Assembly: GCF_026342355.1 (NCBI RefSeq)
Contig: NZ_JAPEMV010000005.1
Span: 558,001 to 622,000 of the forward strand
DNA: 64,000 nucleotides
Reading direction: 5' to 3'
From: Streptomyces sp. NBC_00249
GTDB lineage: Bacteria; Actinomycetota; Actinomycetes; Streptomycetales; Streptomycetaceae
Made by a program: the position numbers and the translations under genes. Below are positions 49,871 to 58,714 of the stretch, in pieces; the stretch's first letter is position 1; every line of letters starts with the position of its first letter. Under the pieces are notes generated by a model. That model was not told the origin of the DNA. It searched no databases and saw nothing but the letters and a program-made list of their open reading frames with translations.

Positions 49871-51205
49871 TCACCGCGAGGCCCGGCGGCCACGGCCGGC
49901 GGCCACGGCGCGCTGCTGCTGCTCGATGGCGGCGCGGTAGTGGCGGACGGTGCCCTCGGCGGCCTTGGCCCAGGTGAAGCGGGACAGGACCCGGTCCCGT
50001 CCGGCGGCTCCGAGGCGGGCGCGCAGCCCGGCGTCCCCCAGCAGCCGGCCCAGCGCGGCGGCCAGCGCCCCCGCGTCGCCGGGCGGTACGGCCAGGCAGG
50101 TCTCGCCGTCGGGGCCGGCCACCTCGGGGATGGCTCCGCCGGTGGTGGCGACGAGCGGGGTGCCGGTGGCCATGGCTTCGGCCGCCGGGAGGGAGAAGCC
50201 CTCGTAGAGGGAGGGCACGCAGGCGACTTCGGCGCTGCGCACGAGGTCGACGAGTTCGGCGTCGGTGATGCCCTTGACGAAGCGCACCGCGTCCTGGAGG
50301 TCGTACTTCTCGATGGCGCGGGCGACGGGTCCGCTCTCGGCGCGCTTGCCGACGACGACGAGGTGGGCGTCGGGGCGCTCGGTACGGAGCTTCGCGAGGG
50401 CCTCGACGAGGTGGACGAGGCCCTTGAGCGGGACGTCGGCGCTGGAGGTGGTCACGATCCGCCCGGGCACCTCGGCCACGGACGGGTCGGGCGACCACAG
50501 GTCGGTGTCGGCGCCGATGTGGACGACGTGGATGCGGCCCTCGCGCACGCCCAGGTGCTCGGCGATCTCCTGCTGGGAGGAGCCGGAGACGGTGAGCACG
50601 GAGGGGAGGCGGCGGGCGACGCGGCCCTGCATGCGCGTGAAGGCGTACCAACGCCGCACGGAGGCCCGCTTCTTGCGGTCCTTGGCGGCGGCGAGGTCGA
50701 GTTTGCGGTCGACGGTGATCGGGTGGTGGATCGTCGTCACGAGCGGGGCGCCGAGGTCGGAGAGGAGTCCGTAGCCGAGGGTCTGGTTGTCGTGGACGAC
50801 GTCGAACTCCCCGGCGCGCGCCTGGAGGTGGCGCCTGGCGCGCAGCGAGAACGTCAGCGGTTCGGGGAAGCCGCCGGTCCACATGGTGGCGACCTCGACG
50901 GCGTCGATCCAGTCCCGGTACTCGTCGCGCTTGGGGGTGCGGAAGGGGTCGGGGCTGCGGTACAGGTCCAGGCTCGGCAGCTCGGTCAGCGTGGCGCCGG
51001 TGTCGAGGACCGGGTAGGGCTGCGCGCCGATGACCTCGACGCTGTGGCCCAGCTTCACGAGCTCGCGCGAGAGGTGGCGGACGTAGACGCCCTGCCCGCC
51101 GCAGAACGGGTTCCCCTTATAGGTGAGGAGTGCGATGCGCAACGGGCGGTCGCCGTCGGTGGCGGAACCCGCGAAAGGGCTCGTCACCATGGCCTCTGCG
51201 GTCAC
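49871..51205 (-). CDS. GT4-family glycosyltransferase
   Basis: 444 aa, GTG 51205 chosen (AAGGGGG upstream; ATG 51190 possible). GT-B fold: LRIALLTYKGNPFCGGQGVYVRHLSRELVKLGHSVEVIG at the N-terminus, HIGADTDLWSP in the middle, and the donor-site EGFSLPAAEAMATGTPLVATTGGAIPEV with the EX7E pair near residue 330. Retaining transfer from a nucleotide sugar is expected; the acceptor is unknown. First gene of its operon; the KstR-type box at 51259 is 54 bp upstream of its start and could also affect it. Confidence 0.88.
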   Translation of the reverse strand: MTAEAMVTSPFAGSATDGDRPLRIALLTYKGNPFCGGQGVYVRHLSRELVKLGHSVEVIGAQPYPVLDTGATLTELPSLDLYRSPDPFRTPKRDEYRDWIDAVEVATMWTGGFPEPLTFSLRARRHLQARAGEFDVVHDNQTLGYGLLSDLGAPLVTTIHHPITVDRKLDLAAAKDRKKRASVRRWYAFTRMQGRVARRLPSVLTVSGSSQQEIAEHLGVREGRIHVVHIGADTDLWSPDPSVAEVPGRIVTTSSADVPLKGLVHLVEALAKLRTERPDAHLVVVGKRAESGPVARAIEKYDLQDAVRFVKGITDAELVDLVRSAEVACVPSLYEGFSLPAAEAMATGTPLVATTGGAIPEVAGPDGETCLAVPPGDAGALAAALGRLLGDAGLRARLGAAGRDRVLSRFTWAKAAEGTVRHYRAAIEQQQRAVAAGRGRRASR

Positions 51206-51258
51206 TCTCGGCCCCCTTCTCCCTGCACTTTCGCCGGAGCGTAACCGCTCGGATAATG

Positions 51259-51272
51259 TAGAACAAGTTTCA
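51259..51272. promoter_or_regulatory. KstR-type operator upstream of the kstR-like gene
   Basis: TAGAACAAGTTTCA matches TNNAACNNGTTNNA exactly. It sits in the 227-bp divergent region between the GT4 gene and the kstR-like gene, the place expected for autoregulation. Confidence 0.75.
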
Positions 51273-51432
51273 GACTTGATCCGTCGAAGACCATTGAATC
51301 TACCGGCCGGAAACCACACCGTAAGAGGCGGAGCGGGTGATTCGCGCCACGGCTCGCACGCCTGACATGCTGGGCCGCGGGCCATCCCGGAATCAGCCGC
51401 CGCACCGACACGGAACGCCAGGAACGGGACAC

Positions 51433-52068
51433 ATGACAGCGGAAGCGAAGGCCGTCACGACACCGGCGACCACACCGGCGTCCCCTCCCCTGACGGAGCG
51501 CCAGGAGGCACGCCGCCGCCGGATCCTGCACGCCAGCGCGCAACTGGCCAGCCGGGGCGGCTTCGACGCCGTCCAGATGCGGGAGGTCGCGGAGTCCTCC
51601 AGCGTGGCGCTCGGCACCCTGTACCGGTACTTCCCGTCGAAGGTGCACCTGCTGGTGGCCACCATGCAGGACCAGCTCCAGCACATGCACGCCACGCTCC
51701 GCAAGCGCCCCCCGGCCTCCGACGACCCGGCCGAGCGGGTCGCGGAGACCTTGATGCGCGCCTTCCGGGCCCTGCAGCGCGAACCCCACCTCGCGGACGC
51801 CATGGTCCGCGCGCTGACCTTCGCGGACCGCAGCGTGAGCCCGGAGGTGGACACGGTCTCCCGGCTGACCACGGCCATCATCCTCGACGCGATGGGGCTG
51901 GACGCCCCGCCGACGGCGGAACAGCTCTCGGCGGTCCGCGTCATCGAGCACACCTGGCACTCGGCCCTGATCACCTGGCTGTCGGGCCGCGCCTCGATCG
52001 CCCAGGTGAAGATCGACATCGAGACGGTCTGCCGCCTGATCGACCTGACCTCCCCCGAAAAGTCCTGA
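51433..52068 (+). CDS. kstR: KstR-like TetR-family repressor of lipid/steroid catabolism
   Basis: 211 aa from ATG 51433. After a Thr/Ala/Pro-rich leader, the HTH region EARRRRILHASAQLASRGGFDAVQMREVAESSSVALGTLYRYFPSKVHLLVATM is very close to mycobacterial KstR. The C-terminal domain (EPHLADAMVRALTFADRSVSPEVDTVSRLTTAIILDAMG ... VIEHTWHSALITWLSGRASIAQVKIDIETVCRLID) also fits. KstR is released from DNA by steroid acyl-CoA. The window holds three exact and one near KstR-type operators, including one before this gene, so the regulator and its targets are both present. Confidence 0.85.
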   Translation: MTAEAKAVTTPATTPASPPLTERQEARRRRILHASAQLASRGGFDAVQMREVAESSSVALGTLYRYFPSKVHLLVATMQDQLQHMHATLRKRPPASDDPAERVAETLMRAFRALQREPHLADAMVRALTFADRSVSPEVDTVSRLTTAIILDAMGLDAPPTAEQLSAVRVIEHTWHSALITWLSGRASIAQVKIDIETVCRLIDLTSPEKS

Positions 52069-52187
52069 TCCCGCTGTAGCACCGCGTCGAGCCGGGACCG
52101 GGGTACCGGTCGCGGCCGCGGGCAGGACCCAGGTCCTCGTGCCGGCGGGCGATGTGCGGGGAAGGGCCCGGTTCCTAGCCTCGGGGC

Positions 52188-53339
52188 ATGAGTTCACACG
52201 GTATGTCCAAGACGGTGATGGTGGCGGTACTGGCGGCGGTGGCCGTGGGAGGGCTGCTGCCCTCGGCGGCGCAGGCGCGCGGCACGGGTGACGTGGTGCG
52301 CCAAGGGGTGGAACGGCTGGTGTCCGAGGACCGCTACCCGGCCGCGCTGGCCTCCACCACGGACCGCGACGGACGGGTGCGCGACTACGCGGCGGGCGTC
52401 GGCGACCTGAGGACGCGGGCGAAGGCCCCGCTCGACGGCCAGGTACGGGCGGGCAGCAACACCAAGACGTTCACGGCGGCGGTCGTCCTGCAACTGGTCG
52501 GCGAGGGGAAGGTCGAGCTCGACGCCCCCGTCGAACGCCACCTGCCGGGCCTGTTGCGCGGCGACGGCATCGACGGCCGCGTCATCACCGTCCGCCAGCT
52601 GCTCCAGCACACCAGCGGGCTGCCCAACTACACCGAGTCGATGCTCGACGCCGTCCTCGGCGAGCAGCGCCACACCTACTACCAGCCGCGCACCCTGATC
52701 GACGTGGCCCTGGCCCACAAGGCCCGCTTCGCGCCCGGCACGGGCGTGGAGTACAGCAACACCAATTACGTCGTCGCCGGGCTCCTCGTCGAGAAGATCA
52801 CCGGCCGGCCCCTCGCCGAACAGATCACCCGGCGGGTGATCGAGCGGGCCGGGCTGCGCCACACCTACTTCCCCGGCGTCGGCGAGGAAGGCATCCGCGG
52901 CGCGCACCCCCGCGGCTACCACGCGCCCGGGCCCGGGAAGCCCCTCGACGACATCACCGAACTGGACCCCTCCTGGGGCTGGGCCGCCGGCCAGCTGATC
53001 TCCACCCCCGGTGACCTGAGCCGCTTCTACGGGGCCCTGCTGGGCGGCAAGGTGCTGCGGCCGGCCGAGCTCGCCGAGATGCGCAGGACCGTCGCGGCTC
53101 CGGCGGGGGCCGGCTACCAGCCCGGGACCCGGTTCGGGCTCGGCCTGTTCAGCGTCCCCCTGAGCTGCGGCGGCCTGCTGTGGGGCCACGGCGGCGACAC
53201 CCCCGGCTACAGCACGAAGACCGCCGCCACCGACGACGGCCGCGCCGCCGCGGTCGCCGTCACCGCCAACATGGCGCCCACCCCCGAGGCTTCCGAGCAC
53301 GCCCAGGCCCTCGTGGACACCGCCCTGTGCCGGAAGTGA
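52188..53339 (+). CDS. Secreted serine hydrolase (beta-lactamase / D-Ala-D-Ala carboxypeptidase family)
   Basis: 383 aa with a Sec signal peptide (cut near SAAQA, residue 30). The three active-site motifs are visible: SxxK in AGSNTKTFTAAVV (Ser near 92), YxN in GVEYSNTNYVVAG, and HxG in LLWGHGGDTPGYSTKT. Class C beta-lactamase-like fold; in Streptomyces these are usually DD-peptidases or esterases. No lipobox. It follows the kstR-like gene by 119 bp on the same strand. Confidence 0.87.
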   Translation: MSSHGMSKTVMVAVLAAVAVGGLLPSAAQARGTGDVVRQGVERLVSEDRYPAALASTTDRDGRVRDYAAGVGDLRTRAKAPLDGQVRAGSNTKTFTAAVVLQLVGEGKVELDAPVERHLPGLLRGDGIDGRVITVRQLLQHTSGLPNYTESMLDAVLGEQRHTYYQPRTLIDVALAHKARFAPGTGVEYSNTNYVVAGLLVEKITGRPLAEQITRRVIERAGLRHTYFPGVGEEGIRGAHPRGYHAPGPGKPLDDITELDPSWGWAAGQLISTPGDLSRFYGALLGGKVLRPAELAEMRRTVAAPAGAGYQPGTRFGLGLFSVPLSCGGLLWGHGGDTPGYSTKTAATDDGRAAAVAVTANMAPTPEASEHAQALVDTALCRK

Positions 53340-53456
53340 CCGGGCCGGGGCGGGGGGCGGCGAACGGACCTGCTGTTCGGCTCCCGTTCGCCCCACCCCC
53401 GCCTCCGGCCTGTCCCCGGCCCGGCCCTCCGGGGCGCCCGTCGCCTCTGAGGCGGT

Positions 53457-53966
53457 TCAGCCCCGCTCGGTCGCCGCCCGCCGGGCCGCCTCCCTCCGGA
53501 AGGCTTCCTCGCAACGGGCGCCCGAGCGGTGGGCGTAGAGGGACAGGGTGTCGAGGAGCCCGCCGTTGGTGATCTCCAGGGTCCAGGGCCCCTCCTCCAG
53601 CCGGGTCCCGGGTACGGGCTCGCCCCGGCGGGCCGTGACCCGCCAGCCCTTCGCCGTCAGCCCGGCCTCCAGCGCGGCCCACTGCCCCGCGTCGGCGGGC
53701 CCGTTCCCCGTCCAGTCCGCGACGCAGCCGACGAGCTCCCCGGCCTCGGGACCGCCCGCGCCCGGGGCCAGCCCGGCCCCCGAGGCAACGACCCCGAGCT
53801 CGTCCCGCACCACCCCGGCCGGCACATCCGCCCCGGCCCGCGCGGAAACCTCCCCTACGGACACCCACTCCCCCGCGGGCTCACTCGGAACGAGCCCGTC
53901 CCAGGCGAGAACACCCGTCACCGCCGCCGCCACCAGGACCACGACGGCCCACCCGGTCCTGCCCAT
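53457..53966 (-). CDS. Hypothetical membrane-anchored/exported protein
   Basis: 169 aa from ATG 53966. An N-terminal hydrophobic helix (WAVVVLVAAAVTGVLAW) is followed by an external domain with ELVGCVADWTGNGPADAGQWAALEAGLTAKGWRVTARRGEPVPGTRLEEGPWTLEITNGGLLDTLSLYAHRSGARCEEAFRREA; two cysteines could form a disulfide. No family recognised. Confidence 0.6.
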   Translation of the reverse strand: MGRTGWAVVVLVAAAVTGVLAWDGLVPSEPAGEWVSVGEVSARAGADVPAGVVRDELGVVASGAGLAPGAGGPEAGELVGCVADWTGNGPADAGQWAALEAGLTAKGWRVTARRGEPVPGTRLEEGPWTLEITNGGLLDTLSLYAHRSGARCEEAFRREAARRAATERG

Positions 53967-54117
53967 GTCCCCGCCCCGCACCGCACCGCCGCACCCGGTC
54001 CGTCCGCCGGCTCCGCGCAGACTAACCCCCGTCGGCGGGGGCCACGGGTCCGGCACCGGGCCCGCCGCTTGAGCCGGAACTCACTGGAGGAGGGGTCGTG
54101 CGTGTCTCCGGAGCGGG

Positions 54118-54147
54118 GGCCGGGGCCCGTTTTCGCGGGCCCCGGCC
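54118..54147 (-). terminator. Hairpin terminator after the ferredoxin gene
   Basis: GGCCGGGGCCCG pairs with CGGGCCCCGGCC around TTTTCG, 15 bp downstream of the ferredoxin stop on the minus strand. Confidence 0.8.
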
Positions 54148-54161
54148 GGTGGTCCGAGGGG

Positions 54162-54398
54162 CTAGTCCTCCGGGGGGAACACCGGTTCGCCCGTCGTGGC
54201 GAGGGTGATGAGGATGGCTTCGACCGGGCAGCCCTCGGCCGCCGTCAGGGTGGGTTCGTTCGCGTCCGTCTGCGGGGCGCGGGGGTGTGACTGGCGGGCC
54301 GAGTCGAGGGTGAAGCCCTCGGGGGCGTGGTTCACGCACATGCCGGAGCCGATGCAGATCCCCCGGTCCACCTCGACCCGCCAGCGGTCGCCCATCAC
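54162..54398 (-). CDS. Ferredoxin, [3Fe-4S] type (FdxD-like)
   Basis: 78 aa, GTG start overlapping the aldehyde dehydrogenase stop (GTGA); ATG 54395 is the alternative. Cysteines in RGICIGSGMCVNHAPEGF and EGCPVEAIL form the C-x5-C ... C-P pattern of the single-cluster ferredoxins that give electrons to actinobacterial P450s. Co-transcribed with the aldehyde dehydrogenase. A P450 gene lies at 24935 in the same KstR-type gene set; FdxD is a KstR target in mycobacteria. Confidence 0.88.
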   Translation of the reverse strand: MMGDRWRVEVDRGICIGSGMCVNHAPEGFTLDSARQSHPRAPQTDANEPTLTAAEGCPVEAILITLATTGEPVFPPED

Positions 54399-55846
54399 GC
54401 GCCCGCCGGGAGGTGGATCATCTTGTGCTCCAGGTACTCGCTCAGTCCCTCCGGGCCGAACTCCCGCCCCACGCCGCTGTTCTTGTAGCCGCCGAACGGG
54501 CCGAGCATGTCCAGGCTGAAGGTGTTGACGTTGAAGGTGCCGGTGCGCACCCCGCGCGCGAAGTCGATGCCGTGCTCGACGTCGGCGGTCCAGACGCTGC
54601 CGCTCAGCCCGAACTCCGAGTCGTTGGCGACCCGCAGGGCCTCCTCCTCGTCGCCGTAGGGGATGAGGCAGACGACCGGGCCGAAGATCTCCTCGCGGGC
54701 GATCCGCATCGAGTTGTCGACGTCGCCGAAGAGGGTGGGTTCGACGTACCAGCCGCGTTCCAGGCCCGCCGGGCGGCCGCCGCCGGTGAGGATCTTGGCG
54801 CCTTCCTCCTGGCCGATCCGGATGTAGTCCAGCGACCGCTGCTGCTGGCGCCGTGCGACGAGCGGGCCGATCTGGGTCGCCGGGTTCAGGGGGTCGCCGA
54901 CGACCAGGTCGCCGGCCGCGGCGGCGAGGGCGGCGGCGATCTCGTCGTAGCGGGCGCGCGGGGCGAGGATGCGGGTCTGGGCCACGCAGGCCTGGCCGTT
55001 GTTCATCCAGGCGGCGGGGATGATCCCGGCGACGGTGGTGTCCAGGTCGGCGTCGGGCAGGATCACGGCGGCGGACTTGCCGCCGAGTTCCAGGGTGACC
55101 CGGGTCAGGTTGCGGGCGGCGACCTCCATGACCCGCCGGCCGGCCGCGACCGATCCGGTGAAGGCGACCTTGTCGATGCCGGGGTGTCCGACGAGGTACT
55201 CGCTGACCTCCCGGTCGGCGGGCAGGATCGACAGCACGCCCTCGGGCAGTCCGGCCTCGCGGGCGATGTCGGCCAGGATGTAGGAGTCGAGCGGGGCCTC
55301 GGGCGAGGGCTTGAGGATCACCGCGGAGCCGGTGAGCAGCGCGGGCGCGAGCTTGGCGGCGGCCACGAACTGCGGGACGTTCCAGGGGATGACGGCGGCG
55401 ACGACGCCCACCGGTTCACGGCGTACGAGGATCGGGCCGAGCGCGCCCTGGCGGCGTTCCTCGTAGGGGTAGTCGGTGGCGACCTTGATGGCGGAGTCGT
55501 AGACCATCATCGCGCCGAGGGCCTGGGCGAGGACGCTCCAGGAGTACGGGGAGCCGTTCTGGGAGCTGATGGAGCGGGCGATCTCCTCGTGGCGGACGAG
55601 GATGGCGTCCTTGATGCGGGTGACGACGGCGATCCGCTCCTCCAGGGAGGCGCGGGGCCAGGGGCCCTCGTCGAAGGCCTTGCGGGCGACGGCTACGGCC
55701 CGGTCCACGTCGGCGCGGGAGGCGTGGGGGACGCTGCCGATGACCTGCTCGGTGTGGGGGGAGACGATCCGGATGGTGTCGGTGCCCAGCGGATCCGTCC
55801 ATTCGCCGCCGATGAACAGTTGTCCGTGTTCCACGAGCTCGGTCAT
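54395..55846 (-). CDS. NAD(P)-dependent aldehyde dehydrogenase
   Basis: 483 aa, normal length. PWNVPQ, KPSPEAPL, FTGSVAAGRRV (nucleotide site), the catalytic Glu in LELGGKSAAVI, catalytic Cys in NNGQACVAQTRIL, and EIFGPVVCLIPY are all present, as is the final GGYKNSGVGREFG. It oxidises an aldehyde to the acid; in KstR-type gene sets such enzymes handle side-chain or ring-derived aldehydes. First gene of an operon with a ferredoxin; an imperfect KstR-type box lies 34 bp upstream. Confidence 0.9.
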   Translation of the reverse strand: MTELVEHGQLFIGGEWTDPLGTDTIRIVSPHTEQVIGSVPHASRADVDRAVAVARKAFDEGPWPRASLEERIAVVTRIKDAILVRHEEIARSISSQNGSPYSWSVLAQALGAMMVYDSAIKVATDYPYEERRQGALGPILVRREPVGVVAAVIPWNVPQFVAAAKLAPALLTGSAVILKPSPEAPLDSYILADIAREAGLPEGVLSILPADREVSEYLVGHPGIDKVAFTGSVAAGRRVMEVAARNLTRVTLELGGKSAAVILPDADLDTTVAGIIPAAWMNNGQACVAQTRILAPRARYDEIAAALAAAAGDLVVGDPLNPATQIGPLVARRQQQRSLDYIRIGQEEGAKILTGGGRPAGLERGWYVEPTLFGDVDNSMRIAREEIFGPVVCLIPYGDEEEALRVANDSEFGLSGSVWTADVEHGIDFARGVRTGTFNVNTFSLDMLGPFGGYKNSGVGREFGPEGLSEYLEHKMIHLPAGA

Positions 55847-55880
55847 CGCTGCTGCCTCCTGGGGCTGGGCGTTTCGAAAC

Positions 55881-55894
55881 TGATACCAGTTCTA
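55881..55894. promoter_or_regulatory. Imperfect KstR-type operator upstream of the aldehyde dehydrogenase
   Basis: Read on the minus strand, TAGAACTGGTATCA matches TNNAACNNGTTNNA except for GTA in place of GTT. Position 34 bp before the aldehyde dehydrogenase start fits a repressor site. Confidence 0.5.
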
Positions 55895-56018
55895 GTTCGA
55901 GGAGTCCACGGCCAGGACGGAACAGCCCGGAAGATCTGGTGACTAGTCAGGAGGGGGCGAAGATGGTCGACTTGGGCTACCAGTGGAACATGTTCCTGTT
56001 GTCACTCCAGGGGGTCTC

Positions 56019-57119
56019 ATGCCAGAGGGCATCGCGCACGACACGTCACAGGGCACACCGGGGGGCGCGCCGGCGGACGCGCCCCAGGTGACCGACCACG
56101 GCGGCGGGGTGTGGGCGGTCAAGGTCCCGATCCCCGACAACCCCCTCGGACACACCCTCGTCCACGTCCTCGACACCGACCGCGGCCCCGTCCTCGTCGA
56201 CACCGGCTGGGACGACCCCCGCTCCTGGGACACCCTCACCGCCGGACTCGCCGCGCTCGGCACCGCCGTCGCCGATGTGCACGGGGTGGTCATCACCCAC
56301 CACCACCCCGACCACCACGGCCTGTCCGGGCAGGTCCGGGAGGCCTCGGGCGCCTGGATCGCCATGCACGCCGCCGACACCGAGGTCGTCGTACGGACCC
56401 GCTCGGCCGAGCCCGGAGTCTGGTTCGACTACATGAGCGACAAGCTCGCCGCCGCCGGAGCGCCCGAGGAGCACGTCGCCCCGCTCCGGGCGGCCCGCGC
56501 GGCCGGCCGGACCCCGGCCCTGCCCGGGCTGCGGGCCGCCGTTCCCGACCGGGAGATCGTCCCCGGCGAGCTGCTGCCGCTCGCCGGGCGCCGGCTGCGG
56601 GCGATCTGGACCCCCGGCCACACCCCCGGCCACGTCTGCCTGCACCTGGAGGAGGCCCACCCGGCGCGCCTGCCCGGCAACGGCCGGCTCTTCTCCGGCG
56701 ACCACCTGCTGCCCGGGATCTCCCCGCACATCGGCCTCTACGAGGACCCGTCCGGCGACCGCGTCACCGACCCCCTCGGCGACTACCTCGACTCCCTCGA
56801 ACGGATCGGCCGCCTGGGCCCGGCCGAGGTGCTCCCGGCCCATCAGCACGCCTTCACCGACGCGCCCGCCCGCGTACGGGAGCTCCTCGCCCACCACGAG
56901 GAACGGCTCGCCGGACTGCACGCCCTGCTGGCGGCCCGGCCCCTGACCCCGTGGGCGCTGGCGGAACGGATGGAGTGGAACCGGCCCTGGGCGCAGATCC
57001 CGTACGGCTCCCGGAACATCGCCGTCTCGGAAGCGGAGGCCCACCTGCGGCGGCTGGTCAAAGCGGGCCGCGCCGAAGCCGTCCCGGGCACGGACCCGGT
57101 CGAGTACCGCGCCACCTGA
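56019..57119 (+). CDS. MBL-fold metallohydrolase
   Basis: 366 aa from ATG 56019 (AGGGGG five bases upstream; GTG 55983 possible). The zinc motif VVITHHHPDHHGLSGQV (HxHxDH), IWTPGHTPGHVCLHL, LFSGDHLLPG and LPAHQHAF are clear. The C-terminal part (LTPWALAERMEWNRPWAQIP ... AHLRRLVKAGRAEAVPG) is a winged-helix-like extension seen in LACTB2-type proteins. Hydrolase on a thioester, lactone or phosphoester; it lies divergent to the aldehyde dehydrogenase, so acyl-CoA-linked roles are possible. Confidence 0.88.
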   Translation: MPEGIAHDTSQGTPGGAPADAPQVTDHGGGVWAVKVPIPDNPLGHTLVHVLDTDRGPVLVDTGWDDPRSWDTLTAGLAALGTAVADVHGVVITHHHPDHHGLSGQVREASGAWIAMHAADTEVVVRTRSAEPGVWFDYMSDKLAAAGAPEEHVAPLRAARAAGRTPALPGLRAAVPDREIVPGELLPLAGRRLRAIWTPGHTPGHVCLHLEEAHPARLPGNGRLFSGDHLLPGISPHIGLYEDPSGDRVTDPLGDYLDSLERIGRLGPAEVLPAHQHAFTDAPARVRELLAHHEERLAGLHALLAARPLTPWALAERMEWNRPWAQIPYGSRNIAVSEAEAHLRRLVKAGRAEAVPGTDPVEYRAT

Positions 57120-57219
57120 CCGGGGGACCGGGGCGGGCCGCCGCGCGGGGCCGCTCCGGCGGGGTGGCCGGTAAGGGGCGCTGCGGGGCCGTGCCCCCCG
57201 GTCCGGGGGCTACGGGCCG

Positions 57220-57345
57220 GTAGAGTGAGCCCGTCGTCCATCCTTCCGGACGGGGGGAAGCCGGTGCGAATCCGGCGCTGACCCGCAGCCGTGACCCGGC
57301 CCGCCGCGTGCGGGACGCAAGCCGGAATGCCCCGTGCCGGAGGTG
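57220..57345 (+). ncRNA. Cobalamin riboswitch (aptamer)
   Basis: The leader carries GGGGGGAAGCCGGTGCGAAT then CCGGCGCTGACCCGCAGCCG, the conserved core of B12 riboswitches, and the 3' B12 box AAGCCGGAATGCC (57319-57331). The following 118 nt up to the start codon contain further pairing segments and form the expression platform. Together these account for the 344-bp gap after the MBL gene. Adenosylcobalamin should turn off the five-gene operon that follows. Confidence 0.92.
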
Positions 57346-57463
57346 CGCGGCTCGTGCCGTCGGGGCCCCCGGCGGCCGGCACCGTCGAGGTAAACGGAGC
57401 CGGAGCCCGGTGCCTTCGCGTGCCTGCCTCCCGCCCCCCAGCACGAGAGGCACCCGCCCCGCC

Positions 57464-58714
57464 ATGAACGTCCGCCGCAGCGCCGCCGCGCTCGCCGCCT
57501 CCGCCGTGCTCTGTGCGGTCTCCGCGCCCGCCGCCCTCGCCGACACCGCCCCGCCGGCCGCCCCTTCCGCGCCCCCGGTGATCCCGTCGGGCCTGTTCGG
57601 CAAGGCCGATCCGACGTACGACGGGGTGTGGCGCCAGTCGATCGCGCTGCTCGCCCAGCGGACCGTCGGGGCGAAGCCCGCCCCGGAGGCCGTCCGCTGG
57701 CTCCTCGCGCAGCAGTGCGCGAACGGCGGCTTCGCCTCCTTCCGCGCGGACGCCGCCAAGGCCTGCGACGCGACGACCGCGCTCGACACCAACGCCACCG
57801 CCATGGCCGTACAGGCCCTGAAGGCCCTCGGCGGGCAGGACGCCACGGTGAAGAAGGGCGTGGACTGGCTGAAGTCCGTCCAGAACGAGGACGGCGGCTG
57901 GGCCTACGTCCCGGGCTCCCCCAGCGAGGGCAGCTCGACCTCCCTCGTGGCCAGCGCCCTCTCCGTCGCCGGCGAGAAGCCGGCCGAGGTGAAGTCGAAG
58001 GCCGGCAAGTCCGCGTACGACGGCCTCCTCTCCTTCCAGCTGGGCTGCTCCGCCGAGCCGGCCGCCGACCGGGGCGCCTTCGGGTACCAGCCGGCCGACG
58101 GCAAGCTCGCCGCCAACGCCGACGCCACGGCCGCCGCCGCGCTGGCCGGCCTCGGCAAGGGCCTCCTCGTCGACCCGGCCGGTACGGACACCCCGGCCGC
58201 CGCCCTGGCCTGCCCGGCGGGCTCCGCCGACGCGACGGGCGCCGCCCAGGGCGCGGCCGGCTACCTGGCCGAGGCCCTGAAGAAGGACGGCCACCTGACG
58301 GCCGTCACCCCGGGCGCGGACCAGCCCCTCCCCGACACCGGCAACACCGCCGACGCCGTGATCGCCCTGGCCGCGGCCGGGCACCGGCAGTCGGCCGCGG
58401 GCGCCCTGGAGTGGCTCCAGAAGAACTCCGCCCAGTGGTCGCAGGGCAACCCGGCGGCGCTGGGCACCCTCGTCCTCGTCGCGCACGCGACGGGCACCGA
58501 CCCGAAGGCCTTCGGCGGCGCCGACCTGGTCACGGCGCTGAACGCGACCGGCCCCGCCCCGCAGGCCGCCGACGCGGACGCCACCCCCGTCGAGAGCAAG
58601 AAGGACAAGAGCTCCGGCGGCCAGAACATCTGGTGGATCATCGGCGCGGGCGCCGCGGCCGGCATGGGCATCGGCATCCTGCTGAGCGGCCGCCGGAAGA
58701 AGAACCAGCTGTGA
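57464..58714 (+). CDS. Surface-anchored transcobalamin-like alpha/alpha-barrel protein
   Basis: 416 aa. A Sec signal peptide (cut near ALADT, residue 27) is followed by about 330 residues of squalene-cyclase/prenyltransferase-type helical repeats (VRWLLAQQCANGGFASF, GVDWLKSVQNEDGGWAYVPGS, TADAVIALAAAGHRQSAAGALEWLQKN). A C-terminal membrane helix (IWWIIGAGAAAGMGIGILL) with RRKKNQL holds it at the surface. The exported location and B12 riboswitch argue against a true prenyltransferase. Intrinsic factor and transcobalamin use the same alpha6/alpha6 barrel to bind cobalamin, so a B12-binding role is inferred. Corresponds to SCO2321-type genes. Confidence 0.8.
   Translation: MNVRRSAAALAASAVLCAVSAPAALADTAPPAAPSAPPVIPSGLFGKADPTYDGVWRQSIALLAQRTVGAKPAPEAVRWLLAQQCANGGFASFRADAAKACDATTALDTNATAMAVQALKALGGQDATVKKGVDWLKSVQNEDGGWAYVPGSPSEGSSTSLVASALSVAGEKPAEVKSKAGKSAYDGLLSFQLGCSAEPAADRGAFGYQPADGKLAANADATAAAALAGLGKGLLVDPAGTDTPAAALACPAGSADATGAAQGAAGYLAEALKKDGHLTAVTPGADQPLPDTGNTADAVIALAAAGHRQSAAGALEWLQKNSAQWSQGNPAALGTLVLVAHATGTDPKAFGGADLVTALNATGPAPQAADADATPVESKKDKSSGGQNIWWIIGAGAAAGMGIGILLSGRRKKNQL

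Noticed and set aside
57464..58714. True prenyltransferase or squalene cyclase
   Set aside because: The product has a signal peptide and a C-terminal membrane anchor and is under a B12 riboswitch; catalytic acid motifs of the cyclases are absent.
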